NCBI GenBank assembly: GCA_963698995.1
Contig: CAVOTD010000108.1
Span: forward strand, 42,808 to 106,807
Length of the DNA: 64,000 nucleotides
Reading direction: 5' to 3'
Origin: AP-15 sp963698995
GTDB lineage: Bacteria; Pseudomonadota; Alphaproteobacteria; ATCC43930; CGMCC-115725
The position numbers and the translations under genes were made by a program. The notes below the pieces were generated by a model, which saw only the letters and a program-made list of their open reading frames with translations, was not told the origin of the DNA and searched no databases. Of the stretch, positions 1 to 9,434 are shown piece by piece (the first letter of the stretch is position 1; each line of letters opens with the position of its first letter).

Positions 1-1260
1 CAGAAGAGCCGTCATGACCGCGACGCCGGTCGCGCAGCCAAGCTGACGCATCAGGCTGTATACTCCTGCCGCGTCCGTTCGCAGTTCCGCGGCGAGGGTC
101 GAGAAGGCGAGCGTGCTCAGCGGGGTGAACATCAACCCGACCCCCAGCCCTTGGATCGCGCTTGCCGAAACCAGCCATAATTCGCTCCCCTGTATCGGCA
201 CCCGCGAAAACACCACTAGCGCGCAGCAGCTGATCGATAACCCGGCCGCCAGCAATGCCCGATGATCGATTTTGTCAATCACCCGGCCGACCGCGAGCAT
301 CGTCACCATGGTCCCGATCCCGCGCGGCGACAGCGCCAACCCGGCTTGCGTCGCGTCGTAGCCGAGCGGGCCTTCGCTCAAAGCCGGCAAAAACACGATC
401 GTCGTGAACAGCAGCGCGCCGACCATGAAATTGTAAAACACCGAGGTTGTGAAATTGAGGTTGCGAAACACCTGAAACTTGAAGAGGGTAAATTGCGACC
501 GGAAATTCCGGATTGCGATGGCGAACAGCGCCAAGGCGGCAATTCCCGCCTCGGCCATGATCTCTGCCGAAAACGGCCAAATCTGGCCGATGCTGCGCTC
601 GAGCGCCATTTGCAGCGATCCGACGCCGACCACCAGCAACAAGATCCCAATTCCGTCAATTCGCGCTCTCACGGTCGACTCGACCGCTGTCGGCACCTGT
701 CCAAGACCGAGTACAGCGATCAAGCCGAGCGGCACATTCAGGGCGAATATCCAGCGCCACGAGGCCAAATCGGTGATGACGCCGCCGAGAACCGGACCCA
801 ATATCGGGCCGGCCATGATCGTGGCCCCCCATATCGCTAGCATTCGACCGTGCTGTTGCGGGGGATAGATATCGAGAAGGATGGCTTGCGCCAAGGGCTG
901 AATTACGCCTGCGGCGGTGCCTTGGATCAGCCGGAACTGGATCAGCGCGACTGCAGACGGCGCGGACGAACACAGCACCGAGGCAAGGACGAACAGACCG
1001 ATCGCACCGGCGAAGAGCCGTCGCGCGCCATAGCGACGCCGCAACCAACCGGTCAGGGTGGCCATCACCGCAGAGGCGCAAAGATAGCTCGTCATCACCC
1101 AGGAACCGAGATCGATCCCGCCGCCGAGACTTTGCGCGATTTGAGGCAGGGCCACATTGGTGATGGTCGTGTCGAAAGCCTGCATTGCGGTCGCGGTCAT
1201 CAACGCGACCGCCGCCTGCCGGCGGCTCGAACTCGACAGAATACCTGCGTCTGCGCTCAT
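1..1260 (-). CDS. DHA2-family MFS drug efflux transporter (3' end outside window)
   Basis: Reading the minus strand from the ATG at 1260 gives an uninterrupted frame of 420 codons that runs off the left edge. The start reads MSADAGILSSSSRRQAAVAL, followed by MQAFDTTITNVALPQIAQSL, the TM1 signature of the DHA2 (EmrB/QacA, 14-TM) group. WVMTSYLCASAVMATLTGWL (TM2), RFRLIQGTAAGVIQPL (TM4) and a motif-C-like GPILGPVLGGVITD (TM5) follow. Members of this group are inner-membrane proton-driven exporters of hydrophobic drugs; the substrate cannot be read from sequence. No EmrA-type partner is visible upstream, but the downstream side is missing. A possible operator lies about 95 bp upstream. Confidence 0.88.
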   Translation of the reverse strand, partial: MSADAGILSSSSRRQAAVALMTATAMQAFDTTITNVALPQIAQSLGGGIDLGSWVMTSYLCASAVMATLTGWLRRRYGARRLFAGAIGLFVLASVLCSSAPSAVALIQFRLIQGTAAGVIQPLAQAILLDIYPPQQHGRMLAIWGATIMAGPILGPVLGGVITDLASWRWIFALNVPLGLIAVLGLGQVPTAVESTVRARIDGIGILLLVVGVGSLQMALERSIGQIWPFSAEIMAEAGIAALALFAIAIRNFRSQFTLFKFQVFRNLNFTTSVFYNFMVGALLFTTIVFLPALSEGPLGYDATQAGLALSPRGIGTMVTMLAVGRVIDKIDHRALLAAGLSISCCALVVFSRVPIQGSELWLVSASAIQGLGVGLMFTPLSTLAFSTLAAELRTDAAGVYSLMRQLGCATGVAVMTALL

Positions 1261-1353
1261 TCGGCCCGCGGTTCGTCAACCCCCAGAGTGAAGCTGTCGG
1301 GACGAGTGCCCACTCGCACAGAAGCCGCGAGCCGATAGCGCTCGGGACAAATT

Positions 1354-1371
1354 GATCGATGATAATCGATC
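1354..1371. promoter_or_regulatory. 7-bp inverted repeat, possible repressor operator
   Basis: GATCGAT-GATA-ATCGATC is a perfect 7-bp inverted repeat with a 4-nt centre, 94 bp upstream of the MFS start. MFS pumps of this type are often controlled by TetR- or MarR-type repressors at such sites, but no regulator gene is next to it, so the role is inferred. The surrounding gap 1261-1706 has no credible gene. Its 1500-1560 part is clearly AT-richer than the surroundings and probably holds the promoter of the rightward gene at 1707. Confidence 0.3.
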
Positions 1372-1706
1372 CGAGTACCCTCGGATCATAGCAATATTGC
1401 CCGGCCCTTGCTCAGCTGGATATCAACGTATCTTAGGGGTCAAATGTCGAATAATCGCTGTATCATGTCAACAGGTGCCCGCAAATATCTTCGAAAATTT
1501 AAAATAAATTAAACAATATCTCGAAATTCGTTAAATTTTTGGGAATCTACCGACATCGAATGCGATAGTCGCCCTATCCACTAAAAGATGTTTCAAACTC
1601 TGAACCGACGAGACGATTACATCGGTTTAGCAACGGAACGGCAATTCATCTGCTGTTAATTAGGGATAGGTAAAATCGGTGATCTCCGGAAAATTGTCCG
1701 GGTATT

Positions 1707-2648
1707 ATGATCGAGAGCTGCGAGGGCTTCGTGAACCGCCTGACGATGCTGGTTACAGCCGAGGGGCATTGGGTGCTCGAGGACAGCGCCGAGTTTCGTG
1801 CTGCCCTGGGCGATCCCGAGCCCGACTACGACGCCAGTTTGTTTGCGGTCAAGAACTTAGGCTTCGTAAAATTTCAGATCCTTGACAATTCGATAATCGA
1901 AATCGATTTGCATCCGCAAAACGTCGAGCTGGCGGCGCTGCTCGCGTTGCAGCAGCAGCTTTTGACCTCACAAGTAAAGCTATTCCGCATCAAATATTTT
2001 GAGACATGCTGGAAGTCGGAAATATTATGCTCAGCCGAGCTGGCTGTCGGGCGCCTCGCCGAACTATGTTCGCCCAAGTTCGCGCCACCTGCCAAAGATA
2101 AATTTCTCGTCGAGCCGCAAGACTACTCGAAGCTGTTCGAGTCGGAACAGGGTCCATTGCAGCTTTTGGCGCAGAAATGGAGGATGTCGTTTGGGCATTT
2201 CGATCCCAACGTGATCTCTTTCGCCATCAAGCAGGAACTGCTCTCACGCATGATTATCGTCGGGGTCAAGCCGCGCGGCGGGGAGCCGATATTCCGCTTC
2301 ATCGGTGATGGTCACACCAATTGGCTCGACAGCAATTTTCATTTGCATGCTATCGGTAACAAAGTCGAAAACCAGCCCGATAAGAATTACGGCGGATGGG
2401 TATCCCAATTTTACACGAGCGTGGCCAGAACCGGCCAGCCACGCTACGATTTTGTGACGGCGGCGATCGAGCGGCCGCCTGGGACCTTTACGACGCGCTA
2501 CGAACGGTTGCTGCTGCCGTGGAAGACACCGTCCGACGAGGTGCTTGTTACCCTGTCATCGCGCAGTCTACGCGGCGAGGTCGACCACAAACCTTCGGTG
2601 TCCGAGCCGGCGAGCTCATTGGTTAGATATTCGGCAAGATCGTCGTAA
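1707..2648 (+). CDS. uncharacterised protein with PAS-like C-terminal domain
   Basis: The 313-aa product has no signal peptide or membrane segment. Residues about 20-110 form a domain I do not recognise (LAALLALQQQLLTSQVKLF). Residues about 190-290 (FRFIGDGHTNWLDSNF ... RYERLLLPW) resemble the PAS_5/DUF1457-type domain common in alphaproteobacteria, whose core often ends in an arginine-rich strand plus LLLP. That assignment is by eye. The ATG at 1707 lacks a good Shine-Dalgarno sequence and the start is uncertain. The last 151 bp overlap the convergent gene at 2498-3352, so at least one of the two 3' ends may be altered. A cytoplasmic sensory or regulatory role is possible but unproven. Confidence 0.6.
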   Translation: MIESCEGFVNRLTMLVTAEGHWVLEDSAEFRAALGDPEPDYDASLFAVKNLGFVKFQILDNSIIEIDLHPQNVELAALLALQQQLLTSQVKLFRIKYFETCWKSEILCSAELAVGRLAELCSPKFAPPAKDKFLVEPQDYSKLFESEQGPLQLLAQKWRMSFGHFDPNVISFAIKQELLSRMIIVGVKPRGGEPIFRFIGDGHTNWLDSNFHLHAIGNKVENQPDKNYGGWVSQFYTSVARTGQPRYDFVTAAIERPPGTFTTRYERLLLPWKTPSDEVLVTLSSRSLRGEVDHKPSVSEPASSLVRYSARSS

Positions 2649-3352
2649 GCTTCGATCACCGAGAGATACGCGAGCACCACCTCGAGATCGCCCCACGGCG
2701 AGGCGGGGAAAAAAATGCTGTGACTGGCGTGCTTGTATCCATACCCGGCACTCACTCCCTTTTCCACCAGCACCGGCGCGACGAGGGCGATGCTCCAGTC
2801 GACCGGCCAACGCGACATCGCGTAGGCTCGCCCCAGGCGAGCCAGCAGATGTGAAAGGCGCCGACCGCGAAAATCCTGCCGGATCCAATGCGATCCGCCG
2901 CAAAAGACGACCCCGCTTATGTGGTCGGCCGCCGCTGCGGTCACCGTGCAAGTCTGGCCCTCGTCGCGCCCGGCATAGAACATCGCGCGGGCCTCTTCTG
3001 CCAAGCTTGTCTCCGGCCAATAATATATCCGTCCGGCTTGTGTTAAGACGATTTCCCCGCGGTCGTTTTCGCCAGATATCCAATACGAGTTCTCCGCAGA
3101 CAAATCACAATAGGCGGGATTGAACATATTGACCAATTTGAACCAATTGCCGTGGGCGACTTCTCGCTCGTTCAAGTACAATAGCTCGCCGAAATCGTGC
3201 CGCAGCCGCAGTCGAATCCCGATCTGCCGTGCCGCTTTGTCGCCCTCCAGGACGAATTTGGCGAGCATGGCGGCCGGACCGTGCTTGATCGTCAGCGCGT
3301 CCGGCAGGCGGAGGTTGTTCTCTGGGACAATATTGGGGTAGATCGGAGTCAT
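2498..3352 (-). CDS. uncharacterised protein, possible acyltransferase-like fold
   Basis: The 284-aa product starts at the ATG at 3352, with a weak Shine-Dalgarno (GAGGAGAAATC) just upstream. Around residues 150-235 a stretch reads WIRQDFRGRRLSHLLARLG and SIALVAPVLVEKGVSAGYGY, which has the rhythm of a GNAT-type acetyl-CoA site (R-G-R-x-L), but I cannot confirm the family. There is no signal peptide or TM segment. The final ~34 residues (after about residue 250) are low in hydrophobic structure and lie over the convergent neighbour's coding end. This suggests the original stop was lost or that the tail is not conserved. Confidence 0.55.
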   Translation of the reverse strand: MTPIYPNIVPENNLRLPDALTIKHGPAAMLAKFVLEGDKAARQIGIRLRLRHDFGELLYLNEREVAHGNWFKLVNMFNPAYCDLSAENSYWISGENDRGEIVLTQAGRIYYWPETSLAEEARAMFYAGRDEGQTCTVTAAAADHISGVVFCGGSHWIRQDFRGRRLSHLLARLGRAYAMSRWPVDWSIALVAPVLVEKGVSAGYGYKHASHSIFFPASPWGDLEVVLAYLSVIEAYDDLAEYLTNELAGSDTEGLWSTSPRRLRDDRVTSTSSDGVFHGSSNRS

Positions 3353-3933
3353 GATTTCTCCTCAATCGTGCTGCCGCTTCGGCAGCTTCCCAATACTCTG
3401 AAGATCAGAGTGTATCCGTGCTGAGTTTGCGGGCCAATTAAAAGAACATTAATCGCCGCTGAGGTTTGATTAAGTTTTATCTGTTATTGACCCGATGTCA
3501 ATTGAAAATAGTTGTTAATTTTGATAATATTTGTTTTTTAAACGATCTAATTTCAATTCATATTCATCTAAATTTTAACGGAATTTTGACAGTCGGGAAT
3601 TTTAGGCAATCCGTCCTGGCGGCGAGGCCCGCTAGCGAAAATCAACCGCGTCGAAAAGCGAGGCAGGATTGTTGCGCAGCGACCGAAATTGACCGGATAC
3701 TTGCTGCCGCCGCCAATCCGCAGCGGCGGCGAGGAGCGGATCATGACGAGCCGATACTGGCGGCGGCCGATGGGTGGTGCCTCGATGCCCTCCGAGCCGG
3801 GCGGCAAGCGTTGATCGCTTGACGAAGCACCGGAATCAACCACCATTTGCGCAATGTCTACGAGACCTTTTCGTACGATGTATCGGCTGATGCCGAGCCA
3901 TTACCAAAACACTTACGAGGTTCGCCACCCAAA
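3353..3933. other. intergenic region with AT-rich core
   Basis: This is 581 bp between divergent genes. Bases 3430-3600 are strikingly AT-rich (runs such as TTTGTTTTTTAAACG near 3530) in an otherwise GC-rich window and probably contain promoter sequence. The open frame at 3466-3822 starts inside the AT-rich stretch, has no recognisable domain and is not called. The frame of the downstream amidohydrolase also extends upstream to 3847, but without a ribosome binding site there. Confidence 0.5.
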
Positions 3934-5274
3934 ATGAGCAGCAAGGACCAATTGAAGCGTGCGGTTTGCGAGGCCATCGACCGCCATGCCGACGCGATCA
4001 TCGATCTTGGCGACACGATCCTGCGCAACCCCGAGACCGGCTTCAACGAGGTGAAAACCGCAGCCCTTGTCGCCGGGCATATGGGCGCCTTGGGGCTAGC
4101 GCCGCAGACCGGTCTCGCGCTGACCGGGGTCAAGGGCCGGCTTGGCGGCCGAGCGCCGGGGCCGCGGCTTGCCTTCATCGGCGAGCTTGACAGTTTGCGC
4201 ACCTCGGAGCATCCCCTCGCCGATCCGGCCACCGGAGCGGCGCACAGCTGCGGGCACAACGCCCAGATTGCCGGAATGCTGGGCGCCGCAATGGGGCTGA
4301 CTGCCGCCAAGATCGCCGACCATCTCTCCGGCGAGATTATTTTCTTCGCCGTGCCGGCTGAGGAGTTCATCGACGTCGAGGAGCGGTCCGCGCGCGTCGC
4401 GAAAGGCGAGATCGAGTTTATGCTGGGTAAGCCCGAGCTGGTCGCCAAAGGCCATTTCGATGACATCGATATGGCCATGATGATTCACACGGGTTCGCGC
4501 GACGGCGCTACGACCCGAGCGGTCCTCGCCGCGTCGTCGAACGGCGCGCTCGTCAAGCGGATTCGGTTCCTGGGTAGAGCGGCGCATGCCGGCAGCTTGC
4601 CCCAGCTCGGGATCAATGCCCTCAATGCGGCAATGATCGCAATGAACGCGATCTCGGCCCAGCGCGAGACATTCTGGGAAAAGGATACCATCCGCATCCA
4701 CCCGATCATCACCAAGGGCGGCGACGCGGTCAGCGTCGTGCCGGCGGAGGTCACGATGGAGACCTTCGTGCGCGGCGGCTCGCTCGAGGCGATCGTCGAC
4801 GCCAACAAGAAAGTCGACCGCTGCTTGCGCGCCGGGGCAATGGCGATCGGCGCCGAAGTCGAAATCCACACGATCCCCGGCTATCTGCCGCAGCGCAACG
4901 ACCAGCGGATGGGGCATATCTTCGGCGGGAATGTCGAGGCGCTGTTCGGGCCGAGCGAGTTCCATATCGGCGGTCATCGCACGGGGTCGACCGACATGGG
5001 CGACATCGCACATATGATGCCGGTCATCCATCCGTATGTGGTTGCCGCAGAGGGCAAGGCGCATGGCGCCGACTGGCGGATCAACGAGCCTGTGCACGGC
5101 TATCTGACCCCCGCCAAGCTGTTGGCGATGACCGCGATCGACCTGCTCTGTGACGATGCCGCGGCGGCGCGAGATGTTCTTGCGAAGTTTGCGCCGGCGA
5201 TGACTAAGGAAGCTTATCTGGCTTTCCAGCGCGGCCTCTTCCGTACGGAAACCTACTCCTTTATTGAGGCTTGA
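3934..5274 (+). CDS. M20 family amidohydrolase (AbgB/aminoacylase-like)
   Basis: From the ATG at 3934 (ACGAGG lies about 10 bases upstream) the product is 446 aa, a usual length for M20D peptidases. Visible family motifs are the metal-site block GAAHSCGHNAQIAG, FFAVPAEEF with the catalytic-type Glu pair, an MIHTGS segment, GRAAHAGSLPQLGINALNA of the lid/dimerisation domain, and a late H-rich segment HIGGHRTGSTDMGDIAHMMP. Family members hydrolyse amide bonds of N-acyl amino acids or p-aminobenzoyl-glutamate with two Zn or Mn ions in the cytoplasm. AbgB-like proteins have the same GSTDMGD block. The substrate here is unknown. It is transcribed alone, with no AbgA or AbgT partner next to it. Confidence 0.88.
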   Translation: MSSKDQLKRAVCEAIDRHADAIIDLGDTILRNPETGFNEVKTAALVAGHMGALGLAPQTGLALTGVKGRLGGRAPGPRLAFIGELDSLRTSEHPLADPATGAAHSCGHNAQIAGMLGAAMGLTAAKIADHLSGEIIFFAVPAEEFIDVEERSARVAKGEIEFMLGKPELVAKGHFDDIDMAMMIHTGSRDGATTRAVLAASSNGALVKRIRFLGRAAHAGSLPQLGINALNAAMIAMNAISAQRETFWEKDTIRIHPIITKGGDAVSVVPAEVTMETFVRGGSLEAIVDANKKVDRCLRAGAMAIGAEVEIHTIPGYLPQRNDQRMGHIFGGNVEALFGPSEFHIGGHRTGSTDMGDIAHMMPVIHPYVVAAEGKAHGADWRINEPVHGYLTPAKLLAMTAIDLLCDDAAAARDVLAKFAPAMTKEAYLAFQRGLFRTETYSFIEA

Positions 5275-5290
5275 TGTGCGGCGCCGCACA
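5275..5290. repeat. perfect 16-bp palindrome directly after a stop codon
   Basis: TGTGCGGCGCCGCACA is perfectly self-complementary and starts one base after the amidohydrolase TGA. As RNA it can only form a 6-bp stem with a 4-nt loop, and no T-run follows, so it is a poor intrinsic terminator. It could be a protein-binding palindrome or an mRNA 3'-end stabiliser. Confidence 0.4.
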
Positions 5291-5501
5291 AAACGGGTGC
5301 GGGCATCGGCGCGGCTTTTATTCATCGTCGGTGCGGCCCGAGCGGGGTTACATCGCGGAGGTTTACTTTTTTTGCGTTCCGAAGAAAAATACGGCGTGAT
5401 TGGAATGAGAAGAGGGGCCGCGAGTTAATATTTACGGCCGCTCGCCCACGCCCCCTGGGGCTTGGGCAGCCGTGCAACAGGCGCAGTTCGGAGGTGCCGA
5501 G

Positions 5502-6041
5502 ATGCCTTTCGACGGAATAGACGGTTTTGGCGATCATCCCATCGTCAAACTCGGTGCGGTGGAGCGCTTGCTCGCGACCGAGCAGCAATGGTGCAAGGGC
5601 CGGCTACGCGACGCTCATGGTCGCCATTGCCTGGTCGGCGCGATCGAGGCGGTAGGAGGCCGTCAGGTGCTCCAGAAGCCCATTCTGCAAGCCGCGAGAG
5701 AGGTCAGCGGCAAGCGGTACTGGCGGATCGAGTTTTTTAATGACGATCCGCGCACAACCCATGCGGATGTGCTTCAGGTGCTGCGGCACGCCCGAGAGAG
5801 CATGATCGCCGGGCTGATCGGTGAAAGCAACCGGCAACCGCGGCATCGAAGGTGGGCGCGTGCACTGCGTTCTCTGTGCATGCGAGGAGGCCATAACGTC
5901 GGCGCCCCTACTTCGGCCGACAGCGGAATGCAGCTTTCCTTTGGCAAGTCGGCTGCGGCCCGCAACGATGTGGAGCCTCGCCGTCATTCCGACGGCGATC
6001 CGCTGAGGCATCGGGCGGAAATGCTGGAGCTGCAGCACTGA
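5502..6041 (+). CDS. DUF6197-like protein
   Basis: The ATG at 5502 has GGAGG seven bases upstream and gives a 179-aa product. The first ~95 residues carry the features of DUF6197: AVERLLATEQQWCKGRL, the short RDAHGRHCLVGAIEAVGG block and DDPRTTHADVLQVLRHA. Nothing is known of the biochemical role of this family. The last ~70 residues are Arg/Ser-rich and not recognisable, and may be lineage-specific or the result of an indel that moved the stop downstream. The gene stands alone between two metabolic genes. Confidence 0.65.
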   Translation: MPFDGIDGFGDHPIVKLGAVERLLATEQQWCKGRLRDAHGRHCLVGAIEAVGGRQVLQKPILQAAREVSGKRYWRIEFFNDDPRTTHADVLQVLRHARESMIAGLIGESNRQPRHRRWARALRSLCMRGGHNVGAPTSADSGMQLSFGKSAAARNDVEPRRHSDGDPLRHRAEMLELQH

Positions 6042-6166
6042 GCGAGAGTTTCCGGGCGCGTTTCGCGGCTGGATAGGCAGAAGTGAGCCGACATCGGCAT
6101 CTTGCCTCTCACGACCGGACAGAGCATTGATGGTTTTGCGGTCGCCGGTACCGAGAGGTGGCGAGG

Positions 6167-8230
6167 ATGCGTAGTTTGTGGTCCGATGCGGACGCCGACC
6201 GGACGGTGGAACGCTATGCCCGGGAGGGTGTAGGGCGCGCGCTGGGATTGCGCGTCTATACATCCCGTCTATTGGGCGGCGAGCCCAAACTGGTTTTGCA
6301 CGGCGGCGGAAACACCTCGGTCAAGACCGCGGTCAAAGATCTGCTCGGCGAGGAAGTCGAGGCGCTCTGCGTCAAGGGCAGCGGTTGGGACATGGCGGCG
6401 ATCGAGCCTGCCGGCCTTCCCGCCGTGCGCCTCGCAGCGCTGCGCAAATTGCGCCGCCGCCTGGCGCTCGAGGATCACGAGATGGTCCGCCTGCTCCGCG
6501 CCAACCTACTCGACCCGGGGGCCCCAAATCCATCCGTAGAAACTCTGCTGCACGCGTTTTTGCCGCATCGATACGTCGATCACACGCATTCGACGGCGGT
6601 ACTCAGCCTCGCCGACCAGCCGGATGCGGCGGACCGCTGCAGCGAACTCTACGGCCGGCGGATGGGTATGGTGCCCTACATCATGCCGGGGTTTTTGCTT
6701 GCCAAAAAGGCGGCGGAAGTCTTTGAGACTGATCCGGTCGTCGAGGGGCTGGTGCTGTTGAAGCACGGCATCTTCACGTTTGGCGATACGGCGCGGGAGG
6801 CTTATGAGCGCATGATCGCTGCGGTCTCGCTTGCCGAAGACGAACTCGCCCGCCGCCGGAAAGCGACAGTGTTCGCCAGCGCCCGCCTGCCGGCGGTGGT
6901 CGCCGGGGCGGCCGAAGTGGCGCCGATCTTGCGCGGCGCCTGCACCATTGGCGATCCGACAAGATCGGGCGCCGATCAGCGCTTTATCCTAGAGTTCCGC
7001 ACCAGTCCGGCGGTGCTCGATTACGTAAATGGGGCCGAACTCGACCGCTATGGCCGCGCCGGTGTGGCGACCCCGGATCATACGATCCGCACAAAGAATT
7101 ACCCGCTGATCGTGCCGACGCCAGAACCGGGCCGGCTCGACGTGTTCGAGCAGGCGGTTCGCCAGGTGGTCGATCGTTTTGTCGCCGAATACCACGCCTA
7201 TTTCGCCCGCCACAATTCGCGCCAAGCCGCGGCAAAACGCGAGCTCGATCCGATGCCGCGGGTAATCCTGGTTCCCGGTCTCGGTCTATTCGGACTCGGA
7301 CGCAGCGCCAGGGATGCGCGGATCGCCGCCGACATCGCCGAATCTACGGTTTTGACGGTTACGGACGCCGAGGCGGTCGGATGCTTCCAGTCAGTGAGCG
7401 AGGCTGATCTTTTCGACATCGAATATTGGTCGCTCGAGCAGGCCAAGCTCGGCCAGAGCCCCGCGAAGGCGCTGGCCGGCCAAATTGCGGTGATCACCGG
7501 CGGCGCCGGCACGATCGGCTTTGCCACGGCCTGTGCGTTAGGCGGCGCCGGAGCCGAATTGGCTCTGCTCGATATCGATGACGGCGCAGTGCAGGCGGCG
7601 GCGCGGAAACTCGGCGGGGCGGCGCTCGCAATCAAATGCGACGTAACCGACCGAGAGGCAGTGCGCCGCGCTTTCGACAATGTCGCCGCACAATTCGGTG
7701 GCGTCGATATCGTGGTTTCCAATGCCGGCGCCGCTTGGCAGGGCCGGATCGGAGAGGTCGACGAGGCTGTGCTCCGGCGAAGTTTCGAGCTTAATTTCTT
7801 CGCCCATCAAAGCGTCGCGCAGAACGCAGTCCGCATCATGCTGGCGCAACGGACCGGTGGCTGCCTTCTGTTCAACGTGTCGAAGCAAGCGGTGAATCCA
7901 GGCCCAAAATTCGGTCCCTATGGTTTGCCGAAGGCGGCCACGCTTGCTCTCGTGCGGCAATACGCCCTCGAATACGGTGCCGACGGCATTCGCGCCAATG
8001 CCGTAAACGCCGACCGTATAAAAAGCGGCCTCCTGACCACGGAGCTGATCGCCGCGCGCGCCAAGGCGCGCGGCGTCGACGAGGATCAGTATATCAGGGG
8101 CAATCTCCTCGGCCGCGAAGTCACCGCCGAGGATGTCGCCCAGGCCTTCCTGCATCATGCCGTTGCGCTCAAGACCACGGCCGACGTAACGACGGTCGAT
8201 GGAGGAAATATCGCTGCGATACTGCGGTGA
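6167..8230 (+). CDS. bifunctional class II aldolase / short-chain dehydrogenase
   Basis: A single ~687-aa polypeptide carries two enzymes. The N-terminal half (to about residue 400) is a class II (fuculose/rhamnulose-1-phosphate type) aldolase domain with GGGNTSVK, the Zn-binding HTHST and a later LLKHGIFTFG His. The C-terminal ~240 residues are a classical SDR with the Rossmann motif TGGAGTIG, NAGAA and a YGLPK catalytic Tyr/Lys pair preceded by FNVSK. This architecture matches the RhaD-type aldolase/dehydrogenase fusions that cleave a phospho-sugar to DHAP plus lactaldehyde and oxidise or reduce a sugar or aldehyde. The exact sugar is not readable. The GTG at 6158 is also in frame, but the ATG at 6167 has the better GAGAGG spacing. 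The next gene, an aldo/keto reductase, may act in the same pathway. Confidence 0.85.
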   Translation: MRSLWSDADADRTVERYAREGVGRALGLRVYTSRLLGGEPKLVLHGGGNTSVKTAVKDLLGEEVEALCVKGSGWDMAAIEPAGLPAVRLAALRKLRRRLALEDHEMVRLLRANLLDPGAPNPSVETLLHAFLPHRYVDHTHSTAVLSLADQPDAADRCSELYGRRMGMVPYIMPGFLLAKKAAEVFETDPVVEGLVLLKHGIFTFGDTAREAYERMIAAVSLAEDELARRRKATVFASARLPAVVAGAAEVAPILRGACTIGDPTRSGADQRFILEFRTSPAVLDYVNGAELDRYGRAGVATPDHTIRTKNYPLIVPTPEPGRLDVFEQAVRQVVDRFVAEYHAYFARHNSRQAAAKRELDPMPRVILVPGLGLFGLGRSARDARIAADIAESTVLTVTDAEAVGCFQSVSEADLFDIEYWSLEQAKLGQSPAKALAGQIAVITGGAGTIGFATACALGGAGAELALLDIDDGAVQAAARKLGGAALAIKCDVTDREAVRRAFDNVAAQFGGVDIVVSNAGAAWQGRIGEVDEAVLRRSFELNFFAHQSVAQNAVRIMLAQRTGGCLLFNVSKQAVNPGPKFGPYGLPKAATLALVRQYALEYGADGIRANAVNADRIKSGLLTTELIAARAKARGVDEDQYIRGNLLGREVTAEDVAQAFLHHAVALKTTADVTTVDGGNIAAILR

Positions 8231-8426
8231 TCAGCAAAATAAACTGGCGCCTCTCAAAGCTTTCATAAGCAACCGACCAGCCTTCACGGTCAGTCACGCA
8301 ACGGCGAAATCTATTCGATCAAATGCGCCACAGCGACAGCCGAAAATCCTAGCTAGGAATGCTTTGAACATAATAGGACTAGCTCCGCTGCGAATTGGCG
8401 AAGACAACGCGAGGACGGACATAGTC

Positions 8427-9408
8427 ATGCAGCGACATGAGTTTGGCGGGCTTGCGCCGGTCTCGGCGCTCACGCTGGGCGGAGGCGGCCTCGGCATGCT
8501 GTGGGGTGAAACGACCCACGCCGAATGTATTGCGACCGTGCACGCGGCAATCGCCGCCGGAATCAATCTAATCGACCTCGCGCCGCGCTATGGCGAGGGC
8601 AAGGCTGAGCTGGTCGTCGGCGATGCCTTCGCGGGCCGGCTCCCCGAAGGCGTGCGGGTCACCAGCAAGTGCAATCTTGGCGACACGCCGCCCGAGGAGA
8701 TCGAACCGCTGTTGCGGCAGTCGATCGACGCGAGCCTGAAGCGGCTGCGGCTGGCGCGGCTCAATCTATTCTTTCTACACTCAAATATAGTACCGGATGC
8801 GAGCCATTTGTCGCGCCGGCCTGATGCTGCCAGCCGAATGACGACTTATCCGACTTTTGTCGAGCGCGTCCGTCCACTGTTCGAGCAGCTGGTCGCCGAG
8901 GGTCTGATCGGCGCCTGGGGTCTGACCGGCATCGGACACCCTGACACCATCATCAAAGTGCTGGGCGAGCGTCCGGCGCCGGCGGCTGTGCAGTGCATCG
9001 CCAATCTGTTGGACTCACCGGGCGGGCTGAAGTTCTTCGACGGGCCGGCAAAACCTCGTGCTGTCATTGCTGCAGCCCGCGCGAACGCGGTTGGTGTCAT
9101 GGGCATCCGCGCAGTGCAGGCCGGCGCGCTGACCAGCGCGATCGATCGGCCGCTGCCCGCCGATCATCCCGAAATGCGCGATTATGCGCGAGCTGCCGGC
9201 TTCCGGCAGCTCGCCGATGAGCTACGCATCTCTCCCGCTGCGCTGGCGCATCGCTATGCGCTGTCGCTGGCGCATCGATACGCTCGTACTGGGGGTCAAG
9301 AACCGGCAGGAGCTCGCTGAGTGCGTAACCGCGGCTGCGGCCGGCCCGCTTTCTTCGGAGCTGATCGCCCGGATCGATCAAACGGTGGATCGGGCCGACC
9401 GGCAATAA
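8427..9408 (+). CDS. aldo/keto reductase, frameshifted near the 3' end
   Basis: The ATG at 8427 follows GAGGACGG. The product has the AKR fold markers: Asp in NLIDLAPRYGEG, the catalytic-type Tyr, Lys in VTSKCNL and His in LFFLHSN, giving the D-Y-K-H tetrad. In the first frame translation ends at 9320 with an atypical tail (AHRYARTGGQEPAG). The conserved AKR C-terminus (DTLVLGVKNRQELAECV ...) continues in a different frame to the stop at 9408. The frame break lies at about 9270-9281, near an imperfect direct repeat (CTGGCGCATCG at 9243 and 9267). The enzyme would reduce an aldehyde or ketone with NADPH. It is either inactivated or mis-sequenced. Confidence 0.8.
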
Positions 9409-9434
9409 GCGGCCGAGGGCCAAACCGCGAATTC

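Noticed and set aside
3466..3822. 118-codon frame in the AT-rich gap
   Set aside because: It begins in the AT-rich promoter-like stretch with no ribosome site, changes character half-way and has no family pattern.
4096..5325. 409-codon open frame on the minus strand opposite the M20 amidohydrolase
   Set aside because: It is Arg/Asp/His-rich without any family pattern and is exactly antisense to a well-supported gene. It is a GC-driven shadow.
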